Below are positions 1 through 8,189 of a DNA stretch of 64,000 nt, piece by piece. The position numbers and the translations under genes were made by a program. This DNA is from Jutongia huaianensis (lineage in GTDB: Bacteria > Bacillota > Clostridia > Lachnospirales > Lachnospiraceae): positions 11,060 to 75,059 of the forward strand of contig NZ_JACRSX010000016.1 in the NCBI RefSeq assembly GCF_014384985.1, given 5' to 3'. The notes under the pieces were generated by a model. That model had not been told where the DNA came from. It worked only from the letters and a program-made list of their open reading frames with translations, and did no database searches. Each line of letters begins with the position of its first letter. Positions within the stretch are counted from its first letter, which is position 1.

Positions 1-299
1 CCTGCGACATTCTTGCCTCCAACGGTTTTGAGCTGGCAGAGAACACGAAGGCAAGCGGCGATTTCGGCGTAGATGTTCTTGCTTACCGGGACGGAATTTC
101 CTTTGCGATCCAGTGCAAGCGATACAACTACGACGTGGGCATCGAAGCTGTCCAGCAGGTATATGCGGGACGCGCATTTTATGAATGTCATGTCGCGATG
201 GTTCTGACCAATCAATATTTTACCCCTGCCGCCCGTAAGCTGGCAGACAAGATCGGGGTTGTTCTCTGGGATCGCGATATGCTGGAGAAGATGCTATAG
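1..299 (+). CDS. Mrr-like restriction endonuclease, C-terminal part (5' truncated by window)
   Basis: The reading frame is open from base 3 and ends at TAG 297-299; the start lies before the window. About 98 residues are visible. They contain GDFGVDVLAY followed by FAIQCKRY, the D...QxK pattern of the PD-(D/E)XK fold in the Mrr_cat / restriction endonuclease family, then a helix-rich end finishing LWDRDMLEKML. Family knowledge: these domains cleave DNA, often modified or foreign DNA, and are frequently fused to DNA-binding or membrane segments, which cannot be judged here. The next gene starts only 15 bp downstream with its own strong ribosome binding site, so the two are probably co-transcribed. 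The fold assignment is fairly sure; the substrate is unknown. Confidence 0.75.
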   Translation, partial: CDILASNGFELAENTKASGDFGVDVLAYRDGISFAIQCKRYNYDVGIEAVQQVYAGRAFYECHVAMVLTNQYFTPAARKLADKIGVVLWDRDMLEKML

Positions 300-314
300 G
301 AAAGGAGGGATCCC

Positions 315-2747
315 GTGCACTGCGTTAAAATTTCTGTGCGTAATCTCGTAGAGTTTATTCTGCGAAGCGGCGATATTGTTGCGTCCGAAAGTGGTCTGGC
401 GGATCCCGACGCCATGCAGGAGGGTACCCGGATCCACAAAAAGCTTCAGAAACGCATGGGCTCCACCTATCTGGCCGAGGTTCCCTTAGACATTACTGTA
501 CCTGTAACCTATGATGGGGTTTCCCTTGAAATTACTGTGGAGGGGCGCGCCGACGGCATTTTCCCGGCAAAGGACGGAAGTAGCATGACCATTGACGAGA
601 TCAAGGGAATTTACCGTCATGTCTCCCGTCTGAAGGAACCGGTTCTGGTCCACAAGGCGCAGGCCATGTGCTACGGCTATATCTACGCAAAGAAAAACAA
701 GCTCAAGAATATCGGTATCCGGATGACATACTGCCATATTCCCACAGAGGAGGTGCGCATCTTTGAGGAACGCATTTCCTTCCGGAAGATTGAGAACTGG
801 TTTCTGGATCTGGTACAGGAGTATGCCAAATGGGCTGCCTGGGAGATCAAATGGCAGGAGGAGCGCAACCGCACGATCCGGAGCTTACGCTTTCCCTTTG
901 ATTACCGGGAGGGACAGCAGACTCTCGTGAAGGGTGTTTATCAAAGTATTCTTCGGAAGAAACGTCTCTACATCGAAGCACCTACCGGAGTAGGTAAGAC
1001 TATCTCCACTGTGTTTCCTGCCGTCAAATCCATTGGCGAGGGAATCACCGAAAAAATTTTTTATCTTACTGCCAAGACCATTACCCGGACCGTTGCCCAG
1101 GAGTCCTTTACTCTCCTTGCGGCACAGGGCATGCGGCTCAAATTTATCACATTGACCGCCAAAGAAAAAATCTGCATTTTAGATAAGCCCCAGTGCAACC
1201 CTCAGGCATGCCCCAGAGCTTTGGGTCATTTTGACCGAGTCAATGATGCCGTGTATGATCTGTTGACCCAGGAGGATTCCATCTCCCGTGATATGATCCT
1301 CTCCTATGCTGAGAAGCATAATGTCTGTCCCTTTGAAATGAGCCTGGATGTGAGTACATGGTGCGATGCCATCATCGGTGACTACAATTACGCCTTTGAT
1401 CCCACGGCATGCCTGAAACGTTTCTTTGCCCAGGAGACAGAAAACCCCTATATATTCCTGATCGACGAGGCACACAATCTGGTGGACCGCGCCCGTGAAA
1501 TGTACTCTTCTACGCTGATCAAGGAGGATTTTCTCAAGATCAAAAAGATCATGACCACTCACTCCCGCAAAATTGCCCGCAGTCTGGAACGCTGTAACAA
1601 AGAGCTTCTGGAGTTAAAACGGGAATGCGAAGAACGAAAAATTTATGATTCCATTGAGATTGAACCATTTGTAATGAAGGCGCTGCGCCTCTCCTCCCTA
1701 TTAGAAGAATATCTCCACAGCCGGACGGACTCCGGAGATTATACAGCACTCCCCGACATTACACCGGGGGATCCGGCTGCGCTGCCTCTGGACAATGATT
1801 CCAGAGAGGATGTTCTGGCATTTTATTTTGAGCTGCGCTATTTTCTGTCCATTTACGAAACATTAGATGAAAAATATATTATTTACGGAGACTACGATCC
1901 TGCCGGAGCATTTTATCTCCATCTGCAGTGTATGGACCCCTCCGGCAATCTGGACAGTTACCTGAAACGGGGACGCTGCGCCGTCTTTTTTTCGGCAACC
2001 CTGCTTCCGGTACAGTACTACCGGGATCAGCTGGCAGGACGGGAGGATGACTATGCTATTTACGCTCCCTCCCCGTTTTCCTCCTCCAACCGCCTTCTGA
2101 TGATCGCAAGGGACGTAAGCACGAAATATACCCGGCGAACCCCGGCAGAATATCAGCGCATCAGCGATTATATTTTACGTTTCATCCAGGCAAAAACGGG
2201 AAATTATCTGATCTTTTTTCCTTCTTACCGTATGCTGGAGGACATCCGGAGTTATATCGAAAGCTCCTCCTACTGTCAGGAATGTGTCAATGTTTATGTT
2301 CAGGAAACTTCCATGAGTGAAACGGAACGGGAGGAGTTCCTGTCCCATTTTGAGGACACACCGACAAAAACCACCATCGGTCTGTGTGTAATGGGCGGAA
2401 TCTTCGGCGAAGGGATCGATCTTAAGGACAGCCGGCTGATCGGTGCAGTGATCGCAGGAACCGGGCTGCCTATGGTATGTACACAAAATGAACTTTTCCG
2501 GAATTATTTTGACGAAAAAAAGGGTACCGGATTCAACTACGCGTACCAGTACCCGGGTATGAATAAAGTCCTGCAGGCCGCCGGTCGTGTGATCCGTACC
2601 GATTCTGACCGGGGTGCCATCCTTTTGCTGGATGAACGCTTCCTGCAAAACAGTTATCAGTCATTATTTCCAAGAGAATGGTTCCCTTATGATGTCGTCA
2701 CCGCAGACTCTATGGGGAAATATCTGTCCGATTTTTGGGATAGATAA
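315..2747 (+). CDS. PD-(D/E)XK nuclease fused to XPD/DinG-type Fe-S DNA helicase
   Basis: A GTG start at 315 follows an excellent ribosome binding site, AAAGGAGGGA at 301-310. The 810-residue protein has an N-terminal RecB/Cas4-like nuclease region (H41, GRAD with D80, E95-x-K97, then Q116 and Y120). It is followed by a superfamily 2 helicase: Walker A EAPTGVGKT (K228), four cysteines C288, C294, C299 and C338 spaced like the XPD/DinG iron-sulphur cluster, the DEAH box in FLIDEAHNLV (about 384-387), and a C-terminal motif VI-like QAAGRVIRT. Known relatives unwind DNA 5' to 3' in repair or R-loop removal; the fused nuclease suggests coupled processing (inference). It ends exactly at the base before the convergent gene's stop codon. 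There is no Cas4-type cysteine cluster in the nuclease part. Confidence 0.88.
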   Translation: MHCVKISVRNLVEFILRSGDIVASESGLADPDAMQEGTRIHKKLQKRMGSTYLAEVPLDITVPVTYDGVSLEITVEGRADGIFPAKDGSSMTIDEIKGIYRHVSRLKEPVLVHKAQAMCYGYIYAKKNKLKNIGIRMTYCHIPTEEVRIFEERISFRKIENWFLDLVQEYAKWAAWEIKWQEERNRTIRSLRFPFDYREGQQTLVKGVYQSILRKKRLYIEAPTGVGKTISTVFPAVKSIGEGITEKIFYLTAKTITRTVAQESFTLLAAQGMRLKFITLTAKEKICILDKPQCNPQACPRALGHFDRVNDAVYDLLTQEDSISRDMILSYAEKHNVCPFEMSLDVSTWCDAIIGDYNYAFDPTACLKRFFAQETENPYIFLIDEAHNLVDRAREMYSSTLIKEDFLKIKKIMTTHSRKIARSLERCNKELLELKRECEERKIYDSIEIEPFVMKALRLSSLLEEYLHSRTDSGDYTALPDITPGDPAALPLDNDSREDVLAFYFELRYFLSIYETLDEKYIIYGDYDPAGAFYLHLQCMDPSGNLDSYLKRGRCAVFFSATLLPVQYYRDQLAGREDDYAIYAPSPFSSSNRLLMIARDVSTKYTRRTPAEYQRISDYILRFIQAKTGNYLIFFPSYRMLEDIRSYIESSSYCQECVNVYVQETSMSETEREEFLSHFEDTPTKTTIGLCVMGGIFGEGIDLKDSRLIGAVIAGTGLPMVCTQNELFRNYFDEKKGTGFNYAYQYPGMNKVLQAAGRVIRTDSDRGAILLLDERFLQNSYQSLFPREWFPYDVVTADSMGKYLSDFWDR

Positions 2748-3785
2748 TCAGTTTTCCTCATATGTCTGCCCAAAAATATCTCCCCGGATCACATAGATAT
2801 CTGTCAGATCATCGGGACGCACCGCCATATAATCTCCCTTTCGGCCAAGGAAATATTCATGGCTTTTCCCCACCGGGAAAATCTTCGTTCGTTTTTCCAG
2901 ACGGCGGGCATAAATTCCGGCCTCCTGCTTCGGATAACATAAACGGGCATACTCATCAATGCTGATAAAGTCCTGCTCCGGCAGCTTCTGAAGCTCCGGC
3001 CAGAAGTCCATCATCTGCGTAAATACATCCAGCGGCTCATTGGTAGTTTCATAGCTGTTTTCAAACTTCTGACGCTCAATATCGTAAATCTCGCCCTTAC
3101 AGCCAATCATAATATATGTATCCTCTGCCGCTGTAATCTCCAGCCCGGACTCATTTTCCAATGAACGGATCCACAAGGTTGTTCCCGCCGGAGACACGTC
3201 CGTTGTTTTGACGTAAGCCCACGCCACCCGTTTCTTACGATAATATTCAAATGACTTAATTTCCTCTGTATGGGCTTCCCCATACTCCCTCGCATCAATC
3301 CAATCACAGTCCCGAAAATAGGACTCTGCCTGATTCATCAGATATTCAATGGTTTTCTCCGTCCCCTGTGCTTCCATCTGCAGCTTGAGTATCACCGATG
3401 ATACCCGTACACTGGCACAGGACACATCTCCCCGGATCAGCCCAAAGTCCGGCATCAGATAATCCAGAAATTCCAGCGGACGCACCCGTTTTGTATCACT
3501 CAAAAACAGCAGACATTTCTCCTCATGTTCTCCCCACAAAAGCAGCAGAAAATGATTGCCCGATGCACGGAGCATATCCAGCTTTTCCTGCAGCCATCCA
3601 TTATCCCACACCGCATTCTCCTGTTCCGTTTCCGAATGCTTCAAGAACTGCGCTGCCTGCTCCTCCGAAATCTGTGCCGCCACCAGCTTCTCATCCTGAT
3701 CCCTGCAGCAGATCTCCGCCTGTGGAAGCATATGATGTCCCATATCCGGTACATACTTCCATTTTGTGTTTTTCTCTTCTCCCAT
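2748..3785 (-). CDS. Unknown protein, last gene of the peptide/second-messenger operon
   Basis: About 345 residues starting MGEEKNTKWKY. I chose the ATG at 3785-3783 because it overlaps the upstream cyclase stop codon (TAATG) and follows AGGAGG; an in-frame ATG at 3806 lies inside the cyclase gene and has a weaker site. I recognise no domain. The protein looks soluble, has no signal peptide or membrane segment, and is acidic with many aromatic residues; its last third repeats short charged beta-like stretches (for example KGDYMAVRPDDLTDIYVIRG). Translational coupling to the nucleotidyl cyclase suggests a partner or regulator of that enzyme (inference). The stop codon abuts the stop of the convergent helicase gene with no gap, so the two messages must overlap at their 3' ends. 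Confidence 0.8.
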   Translation of the reverse strand: MGEEKNTKWKYVPDMGHHMLPQAEICCRDQDEKLVAAQISEEQAAQFLKHSETEQENAVWDNGWLQEKLDMLRASGNHFLLLLWGEHEEKCLLFLSDTKRVRPLEFLDYLMPDFGLIRGDVSCASVRVSSVILKLQMEAQGTEKTIEYLMNQAESYFRDCDWIDAREYGEAHTEEIKSFEYYRKKRVAWAYVKTTDVSPAGTTLWIRSLENESGLEITAAEDTYIMIGCKGEIYDIERQKFENSYETTNEPLDVFTQMMDFWPELQKLPEQDFISIDEYARLCYPKQEAGIYARRLEKRTKIFPVGKSHEYFLGRKGDYMAVRPDDLTDIYVIRGDIFGQTYEEN

Positions 3786-5305
3786 TACTCCTCCTGTTTC
3801 TCCCATATCTGCCCTGCAAAACTGCGAAAGCTTCGGTTTACATGGGTAAAGCGTAAGGTAAGGAATCCATCCTTAATCTCAATAATCTTAGCATAAATCT
3901 CCGTAAATAATGCCCTGCCGTCATCCCCGGCGGCAAATATTTCCACATCCATCCCTATCCGTAGATCATATTCCTCTTTTTCGTCCATCTGTACCACAGC
4001 ACGCTTGTACGAAAAACGGCACAGTCTTCCGGTGACACAGATATCCTGTATCAGTTTACCTTCAATGGGATACATATTAAACAGCACCCATCTGTCTACT
4101 AAATGAAGTACATCATTTCTCTGTTCCCTGATCCGGCAATTATAACTGCCCCGAATAGACCGGATCTCACACACCGTAATAGGATACTGCATTCCCTTTG
4201 CCTGAATCTCCTGCTGGGAGGAAATCTCCACCGGTGCATTAATACGGCTCAGACAATCTCTGGATGCCAAAACCTGCCCGCCTACACTAAAGCTTTCAAT
4301 CCGGGAACATTCATTGACCACGCTGCCGATCACATTGTACCGCATCAGCTGCTCGGAACCCACATTCCCGATAAATGCCTCTCCCCGGTGAATGGCAATT
4401 CCCATTTCCATCAGCGGATATCCGTTCCGGGTGCAATATTCATTGACCCGTTCCATATTGTTCTGCATCTTGATCGCTGCCGCAATGGCATTTTCTGTCT
4501 GATGCTCTGAAGCGATCGGTGCTCCAAAGACCGCCAGGATCGAATCTCCCAGATACTCGATCACCGTCCCTTTATGCTCAGTCAATGCCGGAAGCATGCT
4601 CTGGAAAAAGTAATTTAATACATCCGTGACCTTCTCCGGCGACAACCCCTCGGAAATAGAAGTAAATCCTCTGAGATCCGCCATCATAACTGTCAGCTCC
4701 CGCTTTTTGCCACCGATGGCTGCTCCCTCCGGATGCTCCAGGATCTCATTGAAAATATCATCGGAAAAGTACTGTCCAAACACCTGACGAAGCAGACTGT
4801 TTCTTGCTTCCAGCTGGCGGTTCAGCTTTACGATCTCCTCCTGTTCCCGCAGGTGGTTTGCCTGTTGTACCAAAAGCTTTTCGTAATTTTTCGTCACATC
4901 ATGCTGCCATGCCGTCTGCTCAATACGCATGATCCCTTCTCTGGAAAACGGTTTATGTAAAACTACTGTCGCTCCCCATGAATAGCACTCCCGATCAAGC
5001 TGCTTTGTTCTCGCCTCTGTCATAAAAAATAACGGAACACCCGCCAGATCCTTCTGCTTTTTAATATAGGATACTGTAGCAAAGTCCTCTTTTTGGGACA
5101 TACCATAATCCACCACAATCAAGGAAGGTGCTTCTCTCCATTCCTGACTTGCCTTTTCCACAAGCTGCCTCTCCTCTATGGATCTTTGTACCGCTTCCAG
5201 AGACAGCTTGCAGACCGCTCTCATGCCACCCGTAGAATTGATCCTGCGCTGGGCTTCTATCATTTCCTGACGGTCATTGCCGATCACCCATATATTTCTC
5301 CCCAT
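3785..5305 (-). CDS. Receiver-domain class III nucleotidyl cyclase with atypical substrate residues
   Basis: 506 residues. Residues 1-125 look like a response-regulator receiver with acceptor D66 (LIVVDYG) and K118 (LHKPF). A coiled linker at about 140-175 leads to a class III adenylate/guanylate cyclase domain (about 200-385). Metal aspartates D210 (MMADLRGFTS) and D254 (YLGDSILAVFGAP) are present, as are the transition-state pair N331 and R335 (VVNECSRIE). The two positions that normally read the base (Lys and Asp/Thr in adenylate cyclases) appear to be E250 and R322, so the nucleotide used cannot be assumed to be ATP. The last 110 residues form an unassigned beta-rich domain. The gene lies 54 bp after the TIR gene and is coupled to the downstream unknown gene. 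Confidence 0.88.
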   Translation of the reverse strand: MGRNIWVIGNDRQEMIEAQRRINSTGGMRAVCKLSLEAVQRSIEERQLVEKASQEWREAPSLIVVDYGMSQKEDFATVSYIKKQKDLAGVPLFFMTEARTKQLDRECYSWGATVVLHKPFSREGIMRIEQTAWQHDVTKNYEKLLVQQANHLREQEEIVKLNRQLEARNSLLRQVFGQYFSDDIFNEILEHPEGAAIGGKKRELTVMMADLRGFTSISEGLSPEKVTDVLNYFFQSMLPALTEHKGTVIEYLGDSILAVFGAPIASEHQTENAIAAAIKMQNNMERVNEYCTRNGYPLMEMGIAIHRGEAFIGNVGSEQLMRYNVIGSVVNECSRIESFSVGGQVLASRDCLSRINAPVEISSQQEIQAKGMQYPITVCEIRSIRGSYNCRIREQRNDVLHLVDRWVLFNMYPIEGKLIQDICVTGRLCRFSYKRAVVQMDEKEEYDLRIGMDVEIFAAGDDGRALFTEIYAKIIEIKDGFLTLRFTHVNRSFRSFAGQIWEKQEE

Positions 5306-5359
5306 ATAATCCTCATTTCTACCATCAAAACTATTTACCTTTCCTCAAACAAATAGCAG

Positions 5360-6358
5360 TTATCGACGTCTGGAGGAATGCCAGCCTCCCGTTCCGGAAG
5401 AAGAGCTTCCTGTCCGGATTCCAATTTCTTTACACCGGTCACATAAAGTACCTGTCCGGATCGATGCTCCGCAGCGCACACATGAAAGCCTTGCGGTCTC
5501 CATCTTCGGTATCTCCAGATACTCCTGCGAGATCAGCTGTTCGATCACCTTCCGGGGGACACCGGTCTCCCGTTCGATCACAAACGCCGGTTTTGCTCCG
5601 TTTCTTTGAAGAAAATTGCGTACCGTCCGGAGATAATCATAATTTTCTTTGCCACATTCTTTACAACGGTATACTCCCTGAGAGATTTTCTCCAGCTTCC
5701 CGCCACAATATTTACACTCTGTGGGAATGCCGCTTGATCCCAGAAATGAAGATCTTTTTTTGCGGATTCCCGTTGTACTGTGCTGTTTTGGGTCCGGCTT
5801 CTCCTGCGGCTCCGATTTGGTCACATTCTCTGTTTTTGATGTTTCCTGTTCCTTGGACGGCTCCGGCTTTGCGCTATGCTGTTCTGATCCTTTCCCTGCC
5901 TGTCTATCCTTGTTCTGTCCGCTATTTGGTACAGTTATATTTCCTGCAACCTCCTTCGGTCCCATCAAAAGTGATCTGAGACGATGCTTCAATTCCTCGA
6001 TCGCTTCCTTCGGCCGGTTGGCACAACGAATCGTCTGCACATTATTCAGATAAAACCGGAACATATCTGTCATTGCGCTGTCATCAATCTGAAACGGCAC
6101 AATAGTTTTCCGGTAATAAATGGCACTGTCAATCTCCTTTTCTACCCAGATTGACTGCTGGGATGCCTGGGAAAGAACCAGCAAAAATATCTCGCAATCC
6201 CGGATCGCTTTTGGAATCTCTCTGGCATAATTTGAACCCGCCGGTATCATATCCGGTGCGATCCAATATGAAATCCCCATTTTCTCCAGCATCTGTGTCA
6301 TTTTTTTTATGTATCGCTCATCCTTTGAGCTGTAACTGATAAAAACGGATTTTCCCAT
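5360..6358 (-). CDS. TIR-domain protein with linker and two zinc ribbons
   Basis: About 332 residues. I use the ATG at 6358 (MGKSVFISYSS), 10 bases after GGGGGA; a TTG two codons upstream is possible. Residues 1-130 are a TIR domain with the box-1 motif FISYSSKD, the APDMIPAG loop and SIWVEKEI, in which E75 sits where TIR NADases have their catalytic glutamate. A charged, Pro/Lys/Glu-rich linker (about 135-200) follows. Next come a CxxC...CxxC zinc ribbon (C215, C218, C232, C235), a helical segment resembling small flagellar-operon helix-turn-helix proteins, a second CxxC...CxxC ribbon (C293, C296, C306, C309) and a Ser/Arg tail. Known TIR enzymes cleave NAD+ or act as scaffolds; which applies here is unknown. 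It sits between the GGDEF and cyclase genes. Confidence 0.87.
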   Translation of the reverse strand: MGKSVFISYSSKDERYIKKMTQMLEKMGISYWIAPDMIPAGSNYAREIPKAIRDCEIFLLVLSQASQQSIWVEKEIDSAIYYRKTIVPFQIDDSAMTDMFRFYLNNVQTIRCANRPKEAIEELKHRLRSLLMGPKEVAGNITVPNSGQNKDRQAGKGSEQHSAKPEPSKEQETSKTENVTKSEPQEKPDPKQHSTTGIRKKRSSFLGSSGIPTECKYCGGKLEKISQGVYRCKECGKENYDYLRTVRNFLQRNGAKPAFVIERETGVPRKVIEQLISQEYLEIPKMETARLSCVRCGASIRTGTLCDRCKEIGIRTGSSSSGTGGWHSSRRR

Positions 6359-6378
6359 ACCCAATCTATCCCCCTACA

Positions 6379-7389
6379 TCAGATTTCATCAACCGCTACC
6401 CGGTTGCGTCCAGCCGTTTTGGCTTCATAAAGCTTCTCATCCACACCCTTTACATTCTCCTCCGGTGACAAATTGGAATCCAGTGCCTTCACACCAAAGG
6501 ACATAGTCACGCGGATCGGCACATCTTCAAAATAACAGATGGAAGACTCTACCTTTTTGCGGACATTCTCAGCAAAAGCTGCCGCCTGGGACACGGCACA
6601 CTCCTTTAAAAGGATCACAAACTCCTCGCCGCCCCAGCGGATCACCTCACCGGATGTTCCCGCCATATTTCTGAGAATAGAAGCAATGCATTTCAATACA
6701 ACATCTCCTGCATTATGTCCATAGGTATCATTGACACGTTTAAAGAAATCAATGTCTGCCATCACAATGGAACAGGATTGTTTCAACAGATAAGGATGGA
6801 CATTCTTTTCATAATATTCATAGTATCCCCGGCGGTTTTTCAACCCCGTCAACTGATCAAGCTGCGATTCACTGTACAAAATCTGGGACTCCAGTGTTTT
6901 GCCACAAAAAACAGCCGCCATTGCAAGTCGCTTTTCATCCCGGTCATCAAAATACCAATATCCCTGATCATCCATTTTATTGATCGCCTGATATGCCCCA
7001 ATCACATCCCCCTTGGAGTTCGTCACCGGAATACAGAGAATGGATCTGGTCTGGTATCCCGTCTCTTTGTCCACCTCCTGATTAAACCGGTCATCCTGAT
7101 AAGGATCGTTGATCAGAATCGTCTCATTGCCGGCTATCGAGGCTCCCACGATACCGCTTCCCTCCGGAACCACGATACGGGGACTGTCAAGCGCTACCAG
7201 TGTCCAATACTCTTTCTTGGCTCTGTCCCAGTACCAGAAGGAGGCTCTTTCCGAATTGGCAAGAGTACGCCCAAGTTCTGTCAAAAGCAGGATCGTAGAC
7301 CCGAAATCCTTCGTATCTACCATCTCATTCATAAAGAAAAATATCTTTTCTAATAGTTCCTCTGCATTTAATACCCGCCTATTCTCCAT
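6379..7389 (-). CDS. GAF-GGDEF diguanylate cyclase
   Basis: 336 residues beginning MENRRVLNAEE after AGGAGG. Residues about 25-165 form a GAF domain (GSGIVGASIAG, ILCIPVTNSKGDVIG), which in relatives binds small ligands. Residues about 175-335 form a GGDEF domain with DxLTGLKNRR, MADIDFFKRVND and an intact GGEEF at 253-257, so c-di-GMP synthesis from two GTP is expected. No RxxD inhibitory site is visible five residues before GGEEF, so product feedback may be lacking. No membrane segment is seen, so it is probably cytosolic. Its start overlaps the end of the TIM-barrel gene by 11 bases, which implies translational coupling, and the TIR gene starts 20 bases after it. Confidence 0.92.
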   Translation of the reverse strand: MENRRVLNAEELLEKIFFFMNEMVDTKDFGSTILLLTELGRTLANSERASFWYWDRAKKEYWTLVALDSPRIVVPEGSGIVGASIAGNETILINDPYQDDRFNQEVDKETGYQTRSILCIPVTNSKGDVIGAYQAINKMDDQGYWYFDDRDEKRLAMAAVFCGKTLESQILYSESQLDQLTGLKNRRGYYEYYEKNVHPYLLKQSCSIVMADIDFFKRVNDTYGHNAGDVVLKCIASILRNMAGTSGEVIRWGGEEFVILLKECAVSQAAAFAENVRKKVESSICYFEDVPIRVTMSFGVKALDSNLSPEENVKGVDEKLYEAKTAGRNRVAVDEI

Positions 7390-8161
7390 ATAAGCCTCCT
7401 ATATCTGTCAAGTATTCTAATGATATCCTTTGTGCTTCCGGCTGCGGTGTCTCGATCAGCACCGAACAGTTACTAAAATATGTATCATAATAATCAAAAA
7501 ACTGGCTCCATATGATCTTGCCTGTGCCTAAAGCCAGGTGAAGATCATGCTTGAGATCATTATCGTTAATATGTATATGCTTCATATACGGTGCCAGCTG
7601 GCGGATCCAGACTGCCATCGGAAATCCATAGATCACAGCGTGGGCATAATCAAAACAGACACCGTAATTAGGAAAATCCATGAGCCTCTCTGAAATCCTC
7701 ACCAGAATATCCGGGGAAGCATCAAACATATTTTCCAGATAAATCTCTATGTCCGGAAAATTGGCCAGAAGTATTTTCAGATAATCTGCCGTCATATCAA
7801 TGGCCCGGATATCATATTCTCTGGAGGAAAGCATCGGATTGACATTGGTGTGAAATACCACACCCTTCACCTGCAGCTTTCTTGCAATCTCCATGCTCTG
7901 GCGCATCCGCCTCTGCGATACCTCCCGGACCAGCGGATCCTGACTGAATACCGTCACATCCAGAAATGCACCGTGCATAGTACTCCCCTCCGGAAGTCCC
8001 GCTTCCAGATAAGTATCTATGATCTCCTGCTGTCTTTCCGGATTCTCTAACAACTCCGGATCAAAGAAATCGTTGATCTCAAATCCAACCCCATACTCTC
8101 TGCTCAGTGCCATATGCTCCCGAAGTGTCTCCACTCTGGAAACAACCAAATATTTTCCCAT
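7379..8161 (-). CDS. Sugar phosphate isomerase/epimerase-like TIM-barrel protein
   Basis: 260 residues from the ATG at 8161 (MGKYLVVSRVE), preceded by GGGGAA; an ATG at 8173 is in frame but has no good ribosome binding site. The pattern of the xylose isomerase-like / AP endonuclease 2 TIM barrel is clear: STMHGAFLD, VFHTNVNP, IYLENMFD, CFDYAHA, HIHINDND and a C-terminal LIETPQ give the usual His/Glu/Asp metal ligands. Family members isomerise sugars or inositols, or cut abasic DNA; the substrate here cannot be read from sequence. It sits between the dipeptidase and the diguanylate cyclase and overlaps the latter, so it belongs to the same operon even though the chemistry looks unrelated. Confidence 0.85.
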   Translation of the reverse strand: MGKYLVVSRVETLREHMALSREYGVGFEINDFFDPELLENPERQQEIIDTYLEAGLPEGSTMHGAFLDVTVFSQDPLVREVSQRRMRQSMEIARKLQVKGVVFHTNVNPMLSSREYDIRAIDMTADYLKILLANFPDIEIYLENMFDASPDILVRISERLMDFPNYGVCFDYAHAVIYGFPMAVWIRQLAPYMKHIHINDNDLKHDLHLALGTGKIIWSQFFDYYDTYFSNCSVLIETPQPEAQRISLEYLTDIGGLYGE

Positions 8162-8189
8162 AACGTTCCCCATTTCTCTTGCTGCACTT

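Noticed and set aside
3785..6358. Calling the cyclase and TIR genes a Pycsar defence system
   Set aside because: The pairing is suggestive, but the cyclase has receiver and C-terminal domains, the TIR protein shows no cyclic-nucleotide-binding domain, and the genes sit in a metabolic operon. Kept as a hypothesis only.
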